A DNA stretch of 64,000 nt, taken from Serratia oryzae (lineage in GTDB: Bacteria; Pseudomonadota; Gammaproteobacteria; Enterobacterales; Enterobacteriaceae). The position numbers and the translations under genes were made by a program. Below are positions 10,145 to 19,882 of the stretch, one piece after another. The notes under the pieces were generated by a model. It ran no database searches. It was not told where the DNA came from and worked only from the letters and a program-made list of their open reading frames with translations. Position 1 is the stretch's first letter; each line of letters opens with the position of its first letter. Location of the stretch: contig NZ_MOXD01000014.1 of assembly GCF_001976145.1 (NCBI RefSeq), positions 62,001 to 126,000 of the forward strand, read 5' to 3'.

Positions 10145-10636
10145 ATGTCAGAACAAAACACCACCGAGATGGCTTTCCAGATCCAACGTATCTACACCAA
10201 GGATATCTCTTTCGAAGCGCCAAACGCTCCGCAAGTATTCCAGCAGGAATGGCAGCCAGAAGTTAAACTTGATCTGGATACCGCTTCTAGCAAATTGGCT
10301 GATGGCGTGTATGAAGTTGTGCTGCGCGTAACCGTCACCGCGTCTCTGGGTGAAGAAACGGCGTTCCTGTGTGAAGTTCAGCAGGCAGGTATCTTCTCCG
10401 TAGCCGGTATCGAAGGGACGCAGCTGGCGCATTGCTTGGGTGCATACTGCCCGAACATCCTGTTCCCGTATGCGCGCGAGTGTATCACCGGCCTGGTTTC
10501 CCGCGGCACGTTCCCGCAACTGAATCTGGCACCGGTCAACTTTGACGCGCTGTTTATGAGCTATCTGCAACAGCAACAGCAACAGCAACAGCAGCAGGCG
10601 GAAGCGGAAGGTGCCGCATCACATCAGGATGCCTGA
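10145..10636 (+). CDS. secB: Protein-export chaperone SecB
   Basis: Cytoplasmic tetrameric chaperone that keeps preproteins unfolded and delivers them to SecA. 163 residues, compared with 155 in E. coli. The core ([19 protein letters not shown]..., [20 protein letters not shown]) is highly conserved. The extra length is a run of ten glutamines (residues 142-151) just before the acidic C-terminal tail. In E. coli the C-terminus contributes to SecA contact, so the run extends that flexible tail. The stop codon overlaps the gpsA start (TGATG), indicating translational coupling. Confidence 0.98.
   Translation: MSEQNTTEMAFQIQRIYTKDISFEAPNAPQVFQQEWQPEVKLDLDTASSKLADGVYEVVLRVTVTASLGEETAFLCEVQQAGIFSVAGIEGTQLAHCLGAYCPNILFPYARECITGLVSRGTFPQLNLAPVNFDALFMSYLQQQQQQQQQQAEAEGAASHQDA
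10568..10597 (+). repeat. CAACAG hexamer repeat coding for poly-glutamine in secB
   Basis: Four perfect tandem copies of CAACAG followed by CAGCAG encode ten consecutive glutamines. The 6-base unit means slippage would change the glutamine number without breaking the frame. Confidence 0.9.
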
Positions 10637-11655
10637 TGAACACCGTCAATGCTTCAATGACTGTTATCGGTGCCGGCTCGTACGGCACCGCATTAGCGAT
10701 TACGCTGGCGCGTAACGGCCATCCGGTCATATTGTGGGGGCATATCCCCGAAAAAATTCAGATTATGCAGCGCGATCGCTGCAATCAGGCATTCCTTCCC
10801 GGCGTTGCTTTCCCTGATACCTTGCTGCTCGAAGCCGATCTGGCCCGAGCGTTAGCGGCCAGCCGCGATGTGCTGGTGGTGGTGCCGAGCCATGTCTTTG
10901 GTGACGTGTTGCGCCAGTTGAAGCCGCATTTGCGCCCCGATGCCCGCGTTGTATGGGCGACCAAAGGCCTGGAGGCAGAAACCGGGCGCTTGTTGCAGGA
11001 CGTGGCACGCGAAGAGCTGGGCGATAACATTCCGCTGGCGGTGATCTCTGGGCCGACCTTTGCCAAAGAGCTGGCCGCCGGGCTGCCGACGGCGATCGCA
11101 CTGGCAGCCACCGACGAGCAGTTTGCTGAGGATTTGCAGCAGTTGCTGCACTGTGGCAAGAGTTTCCGCGTGTACAGTAACCCGGATTTTATCGGGGTGC
11201 AGTTGGGGGGCGCGGTGAAAAACGTCATCGCCATCGGTGCAGGAATGTCCGACGGTATTGGTTTTGGTGCCAACGCACGCACCGCGTTAATCACCCGTGG
11301 GTTGGCAGAAATGAGCCGCCTGGGTTCCGCGTTGGGTGCCGATCCGTCCACATTTATGGGCATGGCCGGGTTGGGGGATTTGGTGTTAACCTGCACGGAT
11401 AATCAATCGCGCAACCGGCGTTTCGGTATTATGCTGGGGCAAGGTATGGGCGTGAAGGAAGCACAGGACAGCATTGGTCAAGTGGTAGAAGGTTACCGTA
11501 ACACCAAAGAGGTCTTGGCGCTGGCGCAACGCCATGGCGTGGAAATGCCGATTACCGAGCAGATTTACCAGGTGTTGTACTGTGATAAAAATGCCCGCGA
11601 GGCCGCATTGAGCCTGCTTGGGCGCACTAGAAAAGACGAAAAACACAGCGCGTGA
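10636..11655 (+). CDS. gpsA: Glycerol-3-phosphate dehydrogenase [NAD(P)+]
   Basis: Reduces dihydroxyacetone phosphate to sn-glycerol-3-phosphate for phospholipid synthesis. 339 residues with the N-terminal nucleotide-binding motif [12 protein letters not shown], the [11 protein letters not shown] segment, the catalytic-lysine region [16 protein letters not shown], and [13 protein letters not shown]. It overlaps secB by one base (TGATG) and is followed by a strong hairpin and then cysE. Confidence 0.98.
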   Translation: MNTVNASMTVIGAGSYGTALAITLARNGHPVILWGHIPEKIQIMQRDRCNQAFLPGVAFPDTLLLEADLARALAASRDVLVVVPSHVFGDVLRQLKPHLRPDARVVWATKGLEAETGRLLQDVAREELGDNIPLAVISGPTFAKELAAGLPTAIALAATDEQFAEDLQQLLHCGKSFRVYSNPDFIGVQLGGAVKNVIAIGAGMSDGIGFGANARTALITRGLAEMSRLGSALGADPSTFMGMAGLGDLVLTCTDNQSRNRRFGIMLGQGMGVKEAQDSIGQVVEGYRNTKEVLALAQRHGVEMPITEQIYQVLYCDKNAREAALSLLGRTRKDEKHSA

Positions 11656-11711
11656 CCTAAGGAAGGGTTCAGGACCCGAGATAGAGTGTCTTGTGCCTCA
11701 GGATTCGATTG

Positions 11712-11742
11712 AGCCATCTTGCCTGCCCCTGGCAAGATGGCT
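11712..11742 (+). promoter_or_regulatory. Perfect 12-bp hairpin in the gpsA-cysE gap
   Basis: Arms 11712-11723 and 11731-11742 are exact complements (AGCCATCTTGCC / GGCAAGATGGCT) around a 7-base loop. There is no T run after it. It ends 4 bases before the GAGG of the cysE ribosome binding site. It may act in mRNA processing or stability, or limit cysE translation; the role is not known to me. Confidence 0.6.
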
Positions 11743-11755
11743 AGAGAGGAAAGCC

Positions 11756-12577
11756 ATGTCAGCAGAAGAGTTAGAGCAGGTCTGGAGCAATATAAAATCA
11801 GAAGCGAGAGCACTGGCTGATTGTGAACCGATGCTGGCTAGCTTTTTTCACGCGACGTTGCTGAAGCATGAGAATCTGGGCAGTGCGCTCAGCTACATCT
11901 TGGCCAACAAGCTGGCCAACCCGATCATGCCAGCGATTGCCGTGCGTGAGGTGGTGGAGGACGCTTACCGCTCTGATTCACACATGATTGTTGCCGCAGC
12001 CCGCGATATTCTGGCGGTGCGGCTGCGTGACCCGGCGGTGGATAAATACTCTACGCCACTGCTGTATCTCAAAGGTTTTCACGCTTTGCAGGCTTACCGT
12101 ATTGCACACTGGCTATGGATGCAGGGGCGCCAGGCTTTGGCGATTTACCTGCAGAATCAGATCTCTGTTGCCTTTAGCGTGGATATCCATCCGGCAGCCA
12201 CCATCGGCTGTGGCATCATGCTCGATCATGCAACCGGCATTGTGATCGGTGAGACCGCCGTGGTGGAGAATAACGTCTCCATCCTGCAATCGGTAACCCT
12301 CGGCGGTACTGGCAAAACCAGCGGCGATCGCCACCCGAAAATCCGTGAAGGCGTGATGATCGGCGCAGGTGCTAAAATTCTCGGCAATATTGAAGTGGGC
12401 AAAGGGGCGAAAATCGGTGCCGGTTCGGTGGTGCTTCAGCCCGTGCCCGCGCATACCACCGCGGCGGGGGTGCCTGCGCGCATCGTCGGGCGGCCTGAAA
12501 GTGATACGCCATCAATGGATATGAATCAGTATTTCAACGGTGTGAATCACGGGTTTGAGTACGGCGACGGGATTTGA
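11756..12577 (+). CDS. cysE: Serine O-acetyltransferase
   Basis: Acetylates serine to O-acetylserine, the committed step of cysteine synthesis, and is feedback-inhibited by cysteine in enterics. 273 residues: an alpha-helical N-terminal domain, then a left-handed beta-helix of hexapeptide repeats (about residues 140-245) with IHPAATIGCGIMLDHATGIVIGE. The ATG at 11756 was chosen for its GAGAGGAAAG ribosome binding site and the family-like start MSAEELEQVW. The last codons form one arm of a hairpin with the stop codon in its loop. Confidence 0.98.
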   Translation: MSAEELEQVWSNIKSEARALADCEPMLASFFHATLLKHENLGSALSYILANKLANPIMPAIAVREVVEDAYRSDSHMIVAAARDILAVRLRDPAVDKYSTPLLYLKGFHALQAYRIAHWLWMQGRQALAIYLQNQISVAFSVDIHPAATIGCGIMLDHATGIVIGETAVVENNVSILQSVTLGGTGKTSGDRHPKIREGVMIGAGAKILGNIEVGKGAKIGAGSVVLQPVPAHTTAAGVPARIVGRPESDTPSMDMNQYFNGVNHGFEYGDGI

Positions 12578-12586
12578 CCCGTCGCC
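12563..12586 (+). terminator. Hairpin overlapping the 3' end of cysE
   Basis: A 9-bp perfect stem (GGCGACGGG / CCCGTCGCC) has the cysE TGA in its 6-base loop (12572-12577), followed by TTATCGTT. It probably terminates the cysE transcript before the convergent rhaM. The T run is weak. Confidence 0.6.
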
Positions 12587-12592
12587 TTATCG

Positions 12593-12907
12593 TTACTCCA
12601 AATAGAACACTTCACGCAGCGCCGAGCTGACCGGGCTGTGATCCGGGTTGCTTGGCATCACGTCACCCATAAAGCGCCACCAGCGCTGGCAGGCGTCAGT
12701 ATTAGCTACAGCGTTCCAGCGCTCCTCCGACTCGATCTCCACATAGCCAAACAGCAGGTTGCGTGCTTCGTCCAGAAAAATAGCGTAGTGGTGTGCCCCG
12801 TGATCTTTCAGCACCTGTGCCAGCTCTGGCCAGATCGGGTTATGACGCTGTTGATATTCCGCGTGAGCATCTGGGTTAACCTGCATCACAAAGGCTTTAC
12901 GGATCAT
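12593..12907 (-). CDS. rhaM: L-rhamnose mutarotase
   Basis: Interconverts the alpha and beta anomers of L-rhamnose, supplying the anomer used by RhaA. 104 residues, starting [29 protein letters not shown], with the conserved HHYAIFLDE and tryptophan-rich [10 protein letters not shown] segments. It lies 15 bases after the alcohol dehydrogenase stop and is the last gene of the minus-strand rhamnose unit. Confidence 0.96.
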   Translation of the reverse strand: MIRKAFVMQVNPDAHAEYQQRHNPIWPELAQVLKDHGAHHYAIFLDEARNLLFGYVEIESEERWNAVANTDACQRWWRFMGDVMPSNPDHSPVSSALREVFYLE

Positions 12908-12922
12908 AGAATTTCCTCCGAA

Positions 12923-14071
12923 TTACAATGCGGTTAAATACAACTCACGCACCTGTTCGCGATCGGCCGGGCGTGGATTGCAGGGGGCACAGGGGTCGGC
13001 TAACGCCTTATCCAGCCAATTTTCAATATCGGCCTCTTTGATACCGAGTGCCGAGAAACCGCTTGGGATCCCCACGCGCAGCGACAGCGCGCGAATAGCG
13101 GCGATCGCCTGATGGCTGGCCTGTTCTTCATCCATTCCCTGGGTATCCGCGCCCAAAGCCTGCGCGATGCGTGCAAAACGCGCCACGGCATTGGGGCGGT
13201 TAAATGCCTCAATCACCGGTAGCAGAATGGCATTGCATACGCCGTGTGGCAGATTGTGAGTGGCACCGGGCTGATGGGCCAGCGCATGCACCAGGCCAAG
13301 CCCGGCACTGTTGAACGCCATACCAGCCAGATATTGGCCATACGCCATCATTTCCCGCGCTTGTAGGTTTTTGCCGTCGTCCACCGCCGCGGGTAGCCAA
13401 GTGCCGATCAGGCGGATCGCTTCCAGGGCCGAGTGATCGGTCAGCGGATGCGCCCCTACGGAAACATAGGCTTCTATTGCGTGAGTCAGCGCATCCATGC
13501 CGGTAGCGGCGGTCACGCTGGCAGGAATATTCAACATCACTGCCGGGTCGTCTACGGCAATATCCGGGATGATATTGGTGTCGATAATCACTTCTTTGAC
13601 GTGGCGTTGGCTGTCGATGATCACCGCATTGCTGGTCATCTCGGCTGCGGTGCCAGCAGTGGTGTTGATGGCGACCAGCGGCGCACCTGCGTGTTTGACC
13701 TTGCCTACGCCGCAATAGGCGGTGGAAGGACCAGGGTTGCCGGTCAGGATTTTGATCGCTTTGGCGGTGTCGATCGGGCTGCCACCACCGAAAGCAATCA
13801 GGTAGTCACACTGGTGTTGCTTGAACGCTTGCCAACCCTTCTGCACCAGTTCTTCGGTCGGATTGGGGAATACTTCACTGAACATCGCGTAGGGCAGTGC
13901 CCGTTGGTGCAGGGCACTGAACAGCCCAGCCAGCAGACCAAGCTCAACTAACTGACCATCGGTGACGATCAGCGCTTTCCCCCACTGTTTTTGCGCCAGC
14001 AGCTTAACCATGTCTTCAATGGCGCCACAGCCGTGCAAACTGATTTTCGGTAATGCCAGCATGAAACTCAT
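12923..14071 (-). CDS. fucO: Iron-containing alcohol dehydrogenase, probable lactaldehyde reductase
   Basis: 382 residues, the FucO length; group III (iron) alcohol dehydrogenase. NAD-binding GGGSPIDTAKA, TTAGTAAEMT, and the metal ligands D-A-L-T-H plus two histidines in LVHALAHQPGATHNLPHG are all present. The ATG at 14071 has CAGGAG 8 bases upstream; a longer in-frame reading would run into an ERIC element. In E. coli FucO reduces L-lactaldehyde, the product of RhaD, to 1,2-propanediol, and its place between rhaD and rhaM supports that role. Some segments read more like YiaY than E. coli FucO, so the symbol is by context and exact specificity is open. Confidence 0.85.
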   Translation of the reverse strand: MSFMLALPKISLHGCGAIEDMVKLLAQKQWGKALIVTDGQLVELGLLAGLFSALHQRALPYAMFSEVFPNPTEELVQKGWQAFKQHQCDYLIAFGGGSPIDTAKAIKILTGNPGPSTAYCGVGKVKHAGAPLVAINTTAGTAAEMTSNAVIIDSQRHVKEVIIDTNIIPDIAVDDPAVMLNIPASVTAATGMDALTHAIEAYVSVGAHPLTDHSALEAIRLIGTWLPAAVDDGKNLQAREMMAYGQYLAGMAFNSAGLGLVHALAHQPGATHNLPHGVCNAILLPVIEAFNRPNAVARFARIAQALGADTQGMDEEQASHQAIAAIRALSLRVGIPSGFSALGIKEADIENWLDKALADPCAPCNPRPADREQVRELYLTAL

Positions 14072-14109
14072 ATGTATTACTCCTGAGGTGAGAAGGCATT
14101 GTGATGCGC

Positions 14110-14236
14110 CCATATTCCCTTCATCTTCCAAGCTCCAGCGTTGTTGGCTGCGTACATGTCCCCCAGTCACTTAGTTAGCTAAGCTCCTGGGGCTCCATAT
14201 TCTTGCCGCCTAGCTGTAACTTGAAAGCTATCGGGG
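14110..14236. repeat. ERIC element between rhaD and fucO
   Basis: About 127 bp matching the enterobacterial repetitive intergenic consensus. The left end (CCCTTCATCTTCCAAGCTCC) is followed by GTTGTTGGCTGCG, the central palindrome CCCCAGTCACTTAG...CTAAGCTCCTGGGG, and TTGCCGCCTAGCTGTAACTTG at the right. It fills nearly all the space between the rhaD stop and the fucO ribosome binding site. Transcribed, it would form a long hairpin. Confidence 0.85.
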
Positions 14237-15061
14237 CTAATCCTTGAGCGCCGCTGCGAGCGGTGTAACGCCAAAGCGCTGGGCCAGTGCGGCTAACTGA
14301 CTGCCTGAAATGGTCTGCTTCTTGCCGCCCATCGACAGCACTTTCACCATGATTTCGGCGGATTTTTCTGCGGTGTCGATCAGGCCAAAAGCGTCATCCA
14401 GCGTTGGGCCGGTGCCGAAGATGCCGTGGAATGGCCACAGCACCAGGCTGTGTGCCTGCATCTGCTCGGCGGTTTGAGTGCCGATCCCGTCGGTGCCCGG
14501 CACCATCCACGGCACAATGCCAATGCCATCTGGGAACACTACCAGGCATTCGGTGCTGCCTTCCCACAACAGGCGGGTAAAGCGGGCGTTGTCCAGTTCC
14601 AGCACAAAGCTCAGCGCGATCAGATTGGTCGCGTGGCAGTGCATGATGACGCGATCGCTCCCGCCGCTGACCCGCATACGCACAATGTGCGACTGGAAGT
14701 GGGCTGCCAGTTCCGAGGTGGGCAGGCCGCCTTGCGCAAGCCCCCAATGGATGTGGTAGGCGGTGCCGTTGTGGTTCAGTCGCAGCAGCACCAGATTCTC
14801 TTCTGGGGCCAACTGCACGTTGCGGAAGAATTTGCCGGATCCGGTCACCAGGAACCAGCAGTTGGCCAGTTCGCTGGCCGGCTGTGTCAGCTCTACGCAG
14901 CGCGGCTGGGTGACGAAATCGCTACGGAAGGGTTCAACGTCCTCCGCCGTCAGCCGCAGGCTGATATTGCCGCCGTTGCGTTCATCCCAGCCTTTGAGCC
15001 ACATATCGCTGGTGGCTTTGATCATGCCCTGGACAAACCAGGAAGAAACTAGCTGTTGCAT
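14237..15061 (-). CDS. rhaD: Rhamnulose-1-phosphate aldolase
   Basis: Zinc class II aldolase that splits L-rhamnulose-1-phosphate to dihydroxyacetone phosphate and L-lactaldehyde. 274 residues. Zinc ligands H141 and H143 (IMHCHATN) and H212 (PFHGIFG), and catalytic E117 (PTSELAAH), fall at the E. coli positions. It starts 12 bases after the rhaA stop; third gene of rhaBAD. An ERIC element begins immediately after its stop. Confidence 0.98.
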   Translation of the reverse strand: MQQLVSSWFVQGMIKATSDMWLKGWDERNGGNISLRLTAEDVEPFRSDFVTQPRCVELTQPASELANCWFLVTGSGKFFRNVQLAPEENLVLLRLNHNGTAYHIHWGLAQGGLPTSELAAHFQSHIVRMRVSGGSDRVIMHCHATNLIALSFVLELDNARFTRLLWEGSTECLVVFPDGIGIVPWMVPGTDGIGTQTAEQMQAHSLVLWPFHGIFGTGPTLDDAFGLIDTAEKSAEIMVKVLSMGGKKQTISGSQLAALAQRFGVTPLAAALKD

Positions 15062-15073
15062 TGCGCTGTGTCC

Positions 15074-16330
15074 TTAACGTTGGCTGAGAATCTGTTGTTC
15101 GTAACGGCGTACGTTGTCGAGCCAGCTGGCATCGGCTGGCACATCGTTACGCTGGCAGTAGGTTTCCCACACCGCTTGCCACGGCAGGCATTTCTGCTCT
15201 TCCAGCAGCGCCAGGCGCGCGGTGTAATCGCCGCGTTGCTCGATCTGGCGCAACATTTCGGTTGGCTCAAGCAGGGCGCGCAGCAGCGCTTTCTTCATGT
15301 TGCGCGTGCCTATCACCCAGGCGGCGATGCGGTTGATCGAGGCGTCGAAGAAATCCAGGCCGATATGCACGCGGTTGAACAGCTTGTGGCGCACGATCTC
15401 ACTGGCGATGGCCTGGGTTTCGTCATCCAACAGCACCACGTGATCGCTGTCCCAGCGCACCGGGCGGCTGACGTGCAGCAACAGACGCGGTACATACAGC
15501 ATGGCGCTGGAGATTTTGTCGGAGATCACTTCGGTAGGATGAAAGTGCCCAGCGTCCAGGCACAGCGCGGTCTGGCGGCTGGTGGCGTAGCCGAGGTAGA
15601 ACTCATTGGAGCCGACGGTGTAGCTCTCGGCACCAATGCCGAACAGCTTGCTTTCCACGGCGTCGATATGGTGGGCCGGGTTGAGTTTTTCAGCGATCAC
15701 CTCATCCAGCGCGCTCAGCAAACGCTGGCGCGGGGCTAAGCGATCGATCGGCGTGTCTTTCATACCGTCTGGGATCCAGATATTCATCACCGAAGGCGTG
15801 CCGAGCTGTTCGCCGAAATAGGCAGAAACCCGGCGGCTGGCCTGGCAGTGCTCAATCCAGAATTGGCGAATGGCGGGATCGGCGTGCGACAGGGTAAAAC
15901 CGTCCGCACTCAGCGGGTGCGAGAAGCACGAAGGGTTGAAATCCAGGCCCAGACGCTGTTGTTTTGCCCATTCCACCCAGTTTTTGAAATGGCGTGGTTC
16001 AATCTGGTTACGTGCCACCGGTGTCTCAGATTCGAGATAAATCGCGTGCAGATTCAGGCGTTTTGGGCCAGGGATCAGCGCCAGCGCCTGCTCCAGATCG
16101 GTCCGCAGCTCTTTGGCATTACGCGCCTTACCCGGGTAATTGCCGGTGGCCTGAATACCGCCGGTCAATGAGCCTTCCGGGTTTTCAAAACCGGCCACGT
16201 CATCGCCCTGCCAGCAGTGCATGGAGACTGGCAGAGTATCCATCGCCTGAATGGCGGCCTCAACGTCAACGCCAACGGCGGCAAAGCGCTGTTTTGCCAG
16301 TTCCCAGGCTTGTTCAATAGAGCTTTTCAT
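15074..16330 (-). CDS. rhaA: L-rhamnose isomerase
   Basis: Converts L-rhamnose to L-rhamnulose, manganese-dependent. 418 residues from the ATG at 16330 ([16 protein letters not shown]), with GGAA 8 bases upstream; an in-frame TTG two codons earlier is less likely. Conserved segments include [45 protein letters not shown] and [17 protein letters not shown], which hold the metal and substrate residues. 17 bases after rhaB. Confidence 0.98.
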   Translation of the reverse strand: MKSSIEQAWELAKQRFAAVGVDVEAAIQAMDTLPVSMHCWQGDDVAGFENPEGSLTGGIQATGNYPGKARNAKELRTDLEQALALIPGPKRLNLHAIYLESETPVARNQIEPRHFKNWVEWAKQQRLGLDFNPSCFSHPLSADGFTLSHADPAIRQFWIEHCQASRRVSAYFGEQLGTPSVMNIWIPDGMKDTPIDRLAPRQRLLSALDEVIAEKLNPAHHIDAVESKLFGIGAESYTVGSNEFYLGYATSRQTALCLDAGHFHPTEVISDKISSAMLYVPRLLLHVSRPVRWDSDHVVLLDDETQAIASEIVRHKLFNRVHIGLDFFDASINRIAAWVIGTRNMKKALLRALLEPTEMLRQIEQRGDYTARLALLEEQKCLPWQAVWETYCQRNDVPADASWLDNVRRYEQQILSQR

Positions 16331-16347
16331 ATACAAAGTTCCTTAGG

Positions 16348-17796
16348 TCATTGACTCAACGACTGAAATTGCGGCCAGTGGGCGGCAAAGTCGGGATTGT
16401 CGCGAGGGGTGAAATGTTGCAGTGGGAAATTTTGCGCTACGATGCGACGGAATTGGCTGATATCGGTAACGGCGTCCAGCGCCATCAACTGGCAACCGAC
16501 GTTGCCCAGCGTAGAGGCTTCGATCGGCCCGGCGCTGATGGCCAGCCCACAGGCATCGGCACACAGCTGATTGAGAAAATGGTTCTGGCTGCCGCCGCCA
16601 ACGATATGCAAATGGCTCAATGGGCGGCCATGCAGGGTGGCCAGCTCCTGTGCTACCTGGCGGTAAAGCATGGCCAGGCTGTCGAAGATGCAGCGCACCA
16701 ATTGTGTAGGCGTCTCCGGCACCGGCATATCCTGTTCACGGCAATAGGCCTGAATGGTGTGGCACATGTTGACCGGGTTGATAAAGCGTTCGTCATTGGG
16801 GTTAACCAACGAACGGCAGGCGGGCTGTTGCGCGGCCTGGGCGATCAGCGCCGGTAAGTCGCTGATATTCAGCTCCTGCGTAGTGCGCTGCAGCAGCCAC
16901 AGCCCCATGATGTTTTTCAGCACCCGATAACCGGTGGCACCGCCCTCGTTGGTGATATTGGCCGCCAGCGAGCGGGGGTTAACAATCGGTACCGGGCTTT
17001 CTATGCCCATCAGCGACCAGGTGCCGGAACTGAGGTAAGCGGCATCGGCATCCTGCAACGGCGTGGCGAGCACTGCGCTGGCGGTATCGTGGGTGGCGAC
17101 GGCAATCACCGGCACTTGCTGGCCGCGAGCGCTGGTCCAGTAACCTACGCGGTTACCCGGCGGGGTCGGCTTACCCAGCCAATGTGCAGGCACGCCCGCC
17201 CAGGCGAGCAGTTCTGTATCCCATTGGTCACTCTCAATATTCAGTAACTGGGTGGTGCTGGCGTTGGTGTACTCCCAGTTCAGTTGCCCGGTCAGCCGGA
17301 AGTGCAGATAGTCTGGGATCAGCAGCAGGTGCGCCACGCGCTTTACCAGCTCAGGCTGCTGTTCGCGCAGTGCACGCAGCTGATACAGCGTGTTGAAGGG
17401 CAAAAACTGAATGCCAGTGCGTTGATAGATAGCGCTCCGCCCGAGCGTGCGTTGGGCTTGCGCCATCACGCCCTGGGTGCGGGCATCGCGGTAAGAGACC
17501 GCCTCACCAACCCGTTGGCCCTGCGCATCCAGCAGCACAAAATCCACTCCCCAGGTGTCGATGCCGATGCTGTCGAGCACGATGCCCTGTTCATCGAGCC
17601 GATCGAGCGCCTGGCGGATGTGATGCTCCAGCGCATCCAAGTCCCAGCAATCCTGCCCACCCTTCTGTTGTAAACGGTTGGCAAAACGGCTGACTTCGCG
17701 TAGCTGGAGGCGTTGCTGTTCCGGTTGATAGCTGGCCAGCATCACCCGCCCGCTAGAGGCGCCCAGATCGATGGCTGCAATGTTGCGTGTAGTCAT
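16348..17796 (-). CDS. rhaB: Rhamnulokinase
   Basis: FGGY-family kinase phosphorylating L-rhamnulose at C1. 482 residues; the ATP-site motif [11 protein letters not shown] at the N-terminus, [20 protein letters not shown] and the C-terminal [15 protein letters not shown] are present. First gene of the catabolic unit; its promoter region holds a two-part operator also found before rhaT. Confidence 0.98.
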   Translation of the reverse strand: MTTRNIAAIDLGASSGRVMLASYQPEQQRLQLREVSRFANRLQQKGGQDCWDLDALEHHIRQALDRLDEQGIVLDSIGIDTWGVDFVLLDAQGQRVGEAVSYRDARTQGVMAQAQRTLGRSAIYQRTGIQFLPFNTLYQLRALREQQPELVKRVAHLLLIPDYLHFRLTGQLNWEYTNASTTQLLNIESDQWDTELLAWAGVPAHWLGKPTPPGNRVGYWTSARGQQVPVIAVATHDTASAVLATPLQDADAAYLSSGTWSLMGIESPVPIVNPRSLAANITNEGGATGYRVLKNIMGLWLLQRTTQELNISDLPALIAQAAQQPACRSLVNPNDERFINPVNMCHTIQAYCREQDMPVPETPTQLVRCIFDSLAMLYRQVAQELATLHGRPLSHLHIVGGGSQNHFLNQLCADACGLAISAGPIEASTLGNVGCQLMALDAVTDISQFRRIVAQNFPLQHFTPRDNPDFAAHWPQFQSLSQ

Positions 17797-17854
17797 GAGA
17801 GAAAGCCCGTTGTTGCTTGATGACGGGCAGTGTAGAAAGTTGCGGATAGCGAAG

Positions 17855-17902
17855 CCTTCTCGCTACTGCCAGTGCCGAGGGCGGGTTGGCAAAATGGCAA
17901 AG
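17855..17902 (-). promoter_or_regulatory. Predicted RhaS operator of the rhaBAD promoter
   Basis: Read on the minus strand, the near half-site is GGCAGTAGCGAGAAGG (17855-17870), very like the E. coli rhaBAD RhaS site (from memory CAGTAACGAGAAGG). The far half-site is CTTTGCCATTTTGCC (17888-17902). They are separated by 17 bp. A possible -10 (TACACT) lies nearer rhaB. The same pair with the same 17-bp gap occurs upstream of rhaT. The 322-bp rhaB-rhaS gap also carries the rhaS promoter, which I could not delimit. Confidence 0.65.
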
Positions 17903-18118
17903 GTAAAGGCGAAGCAGCTCACAGTTTGCCATTCGGCCTGCTGTGCCGCGGGTTGTGACCTTACGCGCATTTCTCAACATTGCTGCGGCTTTCTTAAAAA
18001 ATGCGCAGGTTAAGCGTGTTTTTCGGTCAAAACCTTAAGGTTTCCCCTGCGCTGCTTCTCTTACTATCGTTAACCGACGTTGCGCGGTAATCCCGCCGCG
18101 CCTAGGAACGGGGGTAAG

Positions 18119-18940
18119 ATGAATCTATTACACAGTAGTGATTTTTTCCCTTCCTGCAGCGCACCCGTGGTGATTGAGCCCCGTGAGCCGCAGCAGGCTT
18201 TTCCAGAACATCATCATGACTTTTACGAAATCGTGATTGTTGAGCAGGGGGCCGGTGTTCATGTGTTCAACGGCAGTCCTTATACCCTCAACAGTGGTTG
18301 TGTCTGCTTTGTGCGCGATCACGATCGCCATCTGTTTGAACAGACCGACGGATTAATCCTGACCAACATCCTGTTCCGTGCCCCAGATGCGTTCCGTTTT
18401 TTGTCGGGCGTGGAACAATTTCTGCCCCGCGAGCGCGACGGTATTTATCCCGCACATTGGCGTATTAACCAACAAGTATTGCAGCAGGTTAAACAGCTGA
18501 TTGCATTACTGATGAAGGCACCGGCAGGTGACCAGCCAGAAGAGATTGCGCTGCATGAAAGCTGGTTTATGCAGCTACTGGTGCAGCTATGGCGTGGGTG
18601 CATGGCGCGGCAGAGCGACGATCAGGAAGGGCGCTTACACCAACTGCTGGACTGGTTGCAAAGCCATTATGCCGAACAGATTGAGTGGTCGGAATTGGCG
18701 GAACGCTTCGCCATACCGTTGCGCACGCTGCATCGGCAGTTGAAGAGCCATACCAATATGACGCCGCAGCGTTATCTGACCCACCTGCGCCTGCTGCAGG
18801 CGCGCCATCTGCTGTGCCATAGCGACAGCAGTATTACCGATATCGCATTTCGCTGTGGCTTTGGTGACAGCAACCATTTCTCCACGCTGTTCAAGCGTGA
18901 GTTTACCTGCCCACCCCGTGCGCTGCGGGGGCTGCGTTAG
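18119..18940 (+). CDS. rhaS: RhaS, rhamnose-responsive AraC-family activator
   Basis: Activator of rhaBAD and rhaT in the presence of L-rhamnose. 273 residues: an N-terminal cupin-like sugar-binding domain ([22 protein letters not shown]) and a C-terminal pair of AraC helix-turn-helix motifs, the second ending [24 protein letters not shown]. The ATG at 18119 is the family start ([10 protein letters not shown]); a longer in-frame reading adds 13 residues. Divergent from rhaB and 84 bases before rhaR. Confidence 0.96.
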   Translation: MNLLHSSDFFPSCSAPVVIEPREPQQAFPEHHHDFYEIVIVEQGAGVHVFNGSPYTLNSGCVCFVRDHDRHLFEQTDGLILTNILFRAPDAFRFLSGVEQFLPRERDGIYPAHWRINQQVLQQVKQLIALLMKAPAGDQPEEIALHESWFMQLLVQLWRGCMARQSDDQEGRLHQLLDWLQSHYAEQIEWSELAERFAIPLRTLHRQLKSHTNMTPQRYLTHLRLLQARHLLCHSDSSITDIAFRCGFGDSNHFSTLFKREFTCPPRALRGLR

Positions 18941-19024
18941 CGGCGGGAAATCGCGACTGCGTCAATTTTACCCGATGTACGTTCGGCAATAATGCGGAGG
19001 GTGGGCAATAGAAAAGGTGTGCAG

Positions 19025-19882
19025 ATGAGGGAAACATTACTGTTGGAGAGCCGCGACTATCTGCCCTCGGAGCAGATGCCGGTGGCGGTGGCGGAGCGTT
19101 ATCCCCAAGAGGGGTTTGCCACCCATACTCACCAGTTTTGCGAGATCGTGATCGTCTGGCGCGGTAATGGCTTGCATGTGCTTAACGATCGCCCTTATCG
19201 CATCACCTGTGGGGATCTTTTTTATCTGCGCGCCAGCGACAGCCATAGCTATGAATCCGTGCACGATCTGGTGCTGGATAACATCATTTACTGCCCTGAA
19301 CGCCTGCGGCTGAATGCCCAATGGGAAAGCCTGCTGCCGCCGTTTGCTGCGGCAGACGAGCGCTACTGGCGGCTTTCTACCCAGGGCATGGCACAGGCAC
19401 GGCCGATCATCACCCAGCTTTCGCAGGAGAGCCGCAAGACCGATTCGCTGTCATTGCAATTAACCGAAGCGTTGCTGCTGCAACTGGCGATCGTGCTGAA
19501 ACGCCACCGCTATGCGGTGGACAAAGCGCATATGCTGCCGGATGGCGAACAGTTGGATTTGCTGATGGCGGCGCTGCAAAGCGGCATCGACGGGCATTTT
19601 GACCTGGGGCTATTTTGCCAACAGCACCGTTTAACCGAGCGAGCGCTGAAGCTGCTGTTCCGCCAGCAGACCGGCATGACCATCAACCACTATCTGCGGC
19701 AGATCCGGCTGTGTCAGGCCAAGCGGTTGTTGCGCCGCAGCGAGTTCCGCATCAGCGATATTGCGGCCCGCTGCGGGTTTGAGGACAGTAACTATTTTTC
19801 TGTGGTCTTTGCGCGTGAGGCGGGAATGACCCCACGCGAGTATCGCCAGCGGTTTGTGGCGACGGAAGAGGCCAGCCGTTAA
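19025..19882 (+). CDS. rhaR: RhaR, rhamnose-responsive AraC-family activator of rhaSR
   Basis: Activates its own rhaSR operon. 285 residues from the ATG at 19025; an in-frame ATG at 18992 would add 11. The cupin-like domain ([27 protein letters not shown]) and C-terminal AraC domain ([31 protein letters not shown]) are typical. Follows rhaS on the same strand. Its TAA shares the palindrome TTAA with the stop codon of the convergent rhaT. Confidence 0.95.
   Translation: MRETLLLESRDYLPSEQMPVAVAERYPQEGFATHTHQFCEIVIVWRGNGLHVLNDRPYRITCGDLFYLRASDSHSYESVHDLVLDNIIYCPERLRLNAQWESLLPPFAAADERYWRLSTQGMAQARPIITQLSQESRKTDSLSLQLTEALLLQLAIVLKRHRYAVDKAHMLPDGEQLDLLMAALQSGIDGHFDLGLFCQQHRLTERALKLLFRQQTGMTINHYLRQIRLCQAKRLLRRSEFRISDIAARCGFEDSNYFSVVFAREAGMTPREYRQRFVATEEASR

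Noticed and set aside
18941-19024. Separate promoter for rhaR
   Set aside because: The 84-base gap shows no convincing -35/-10 pair or terminator; rhaS-rhaR is taken as one operon.
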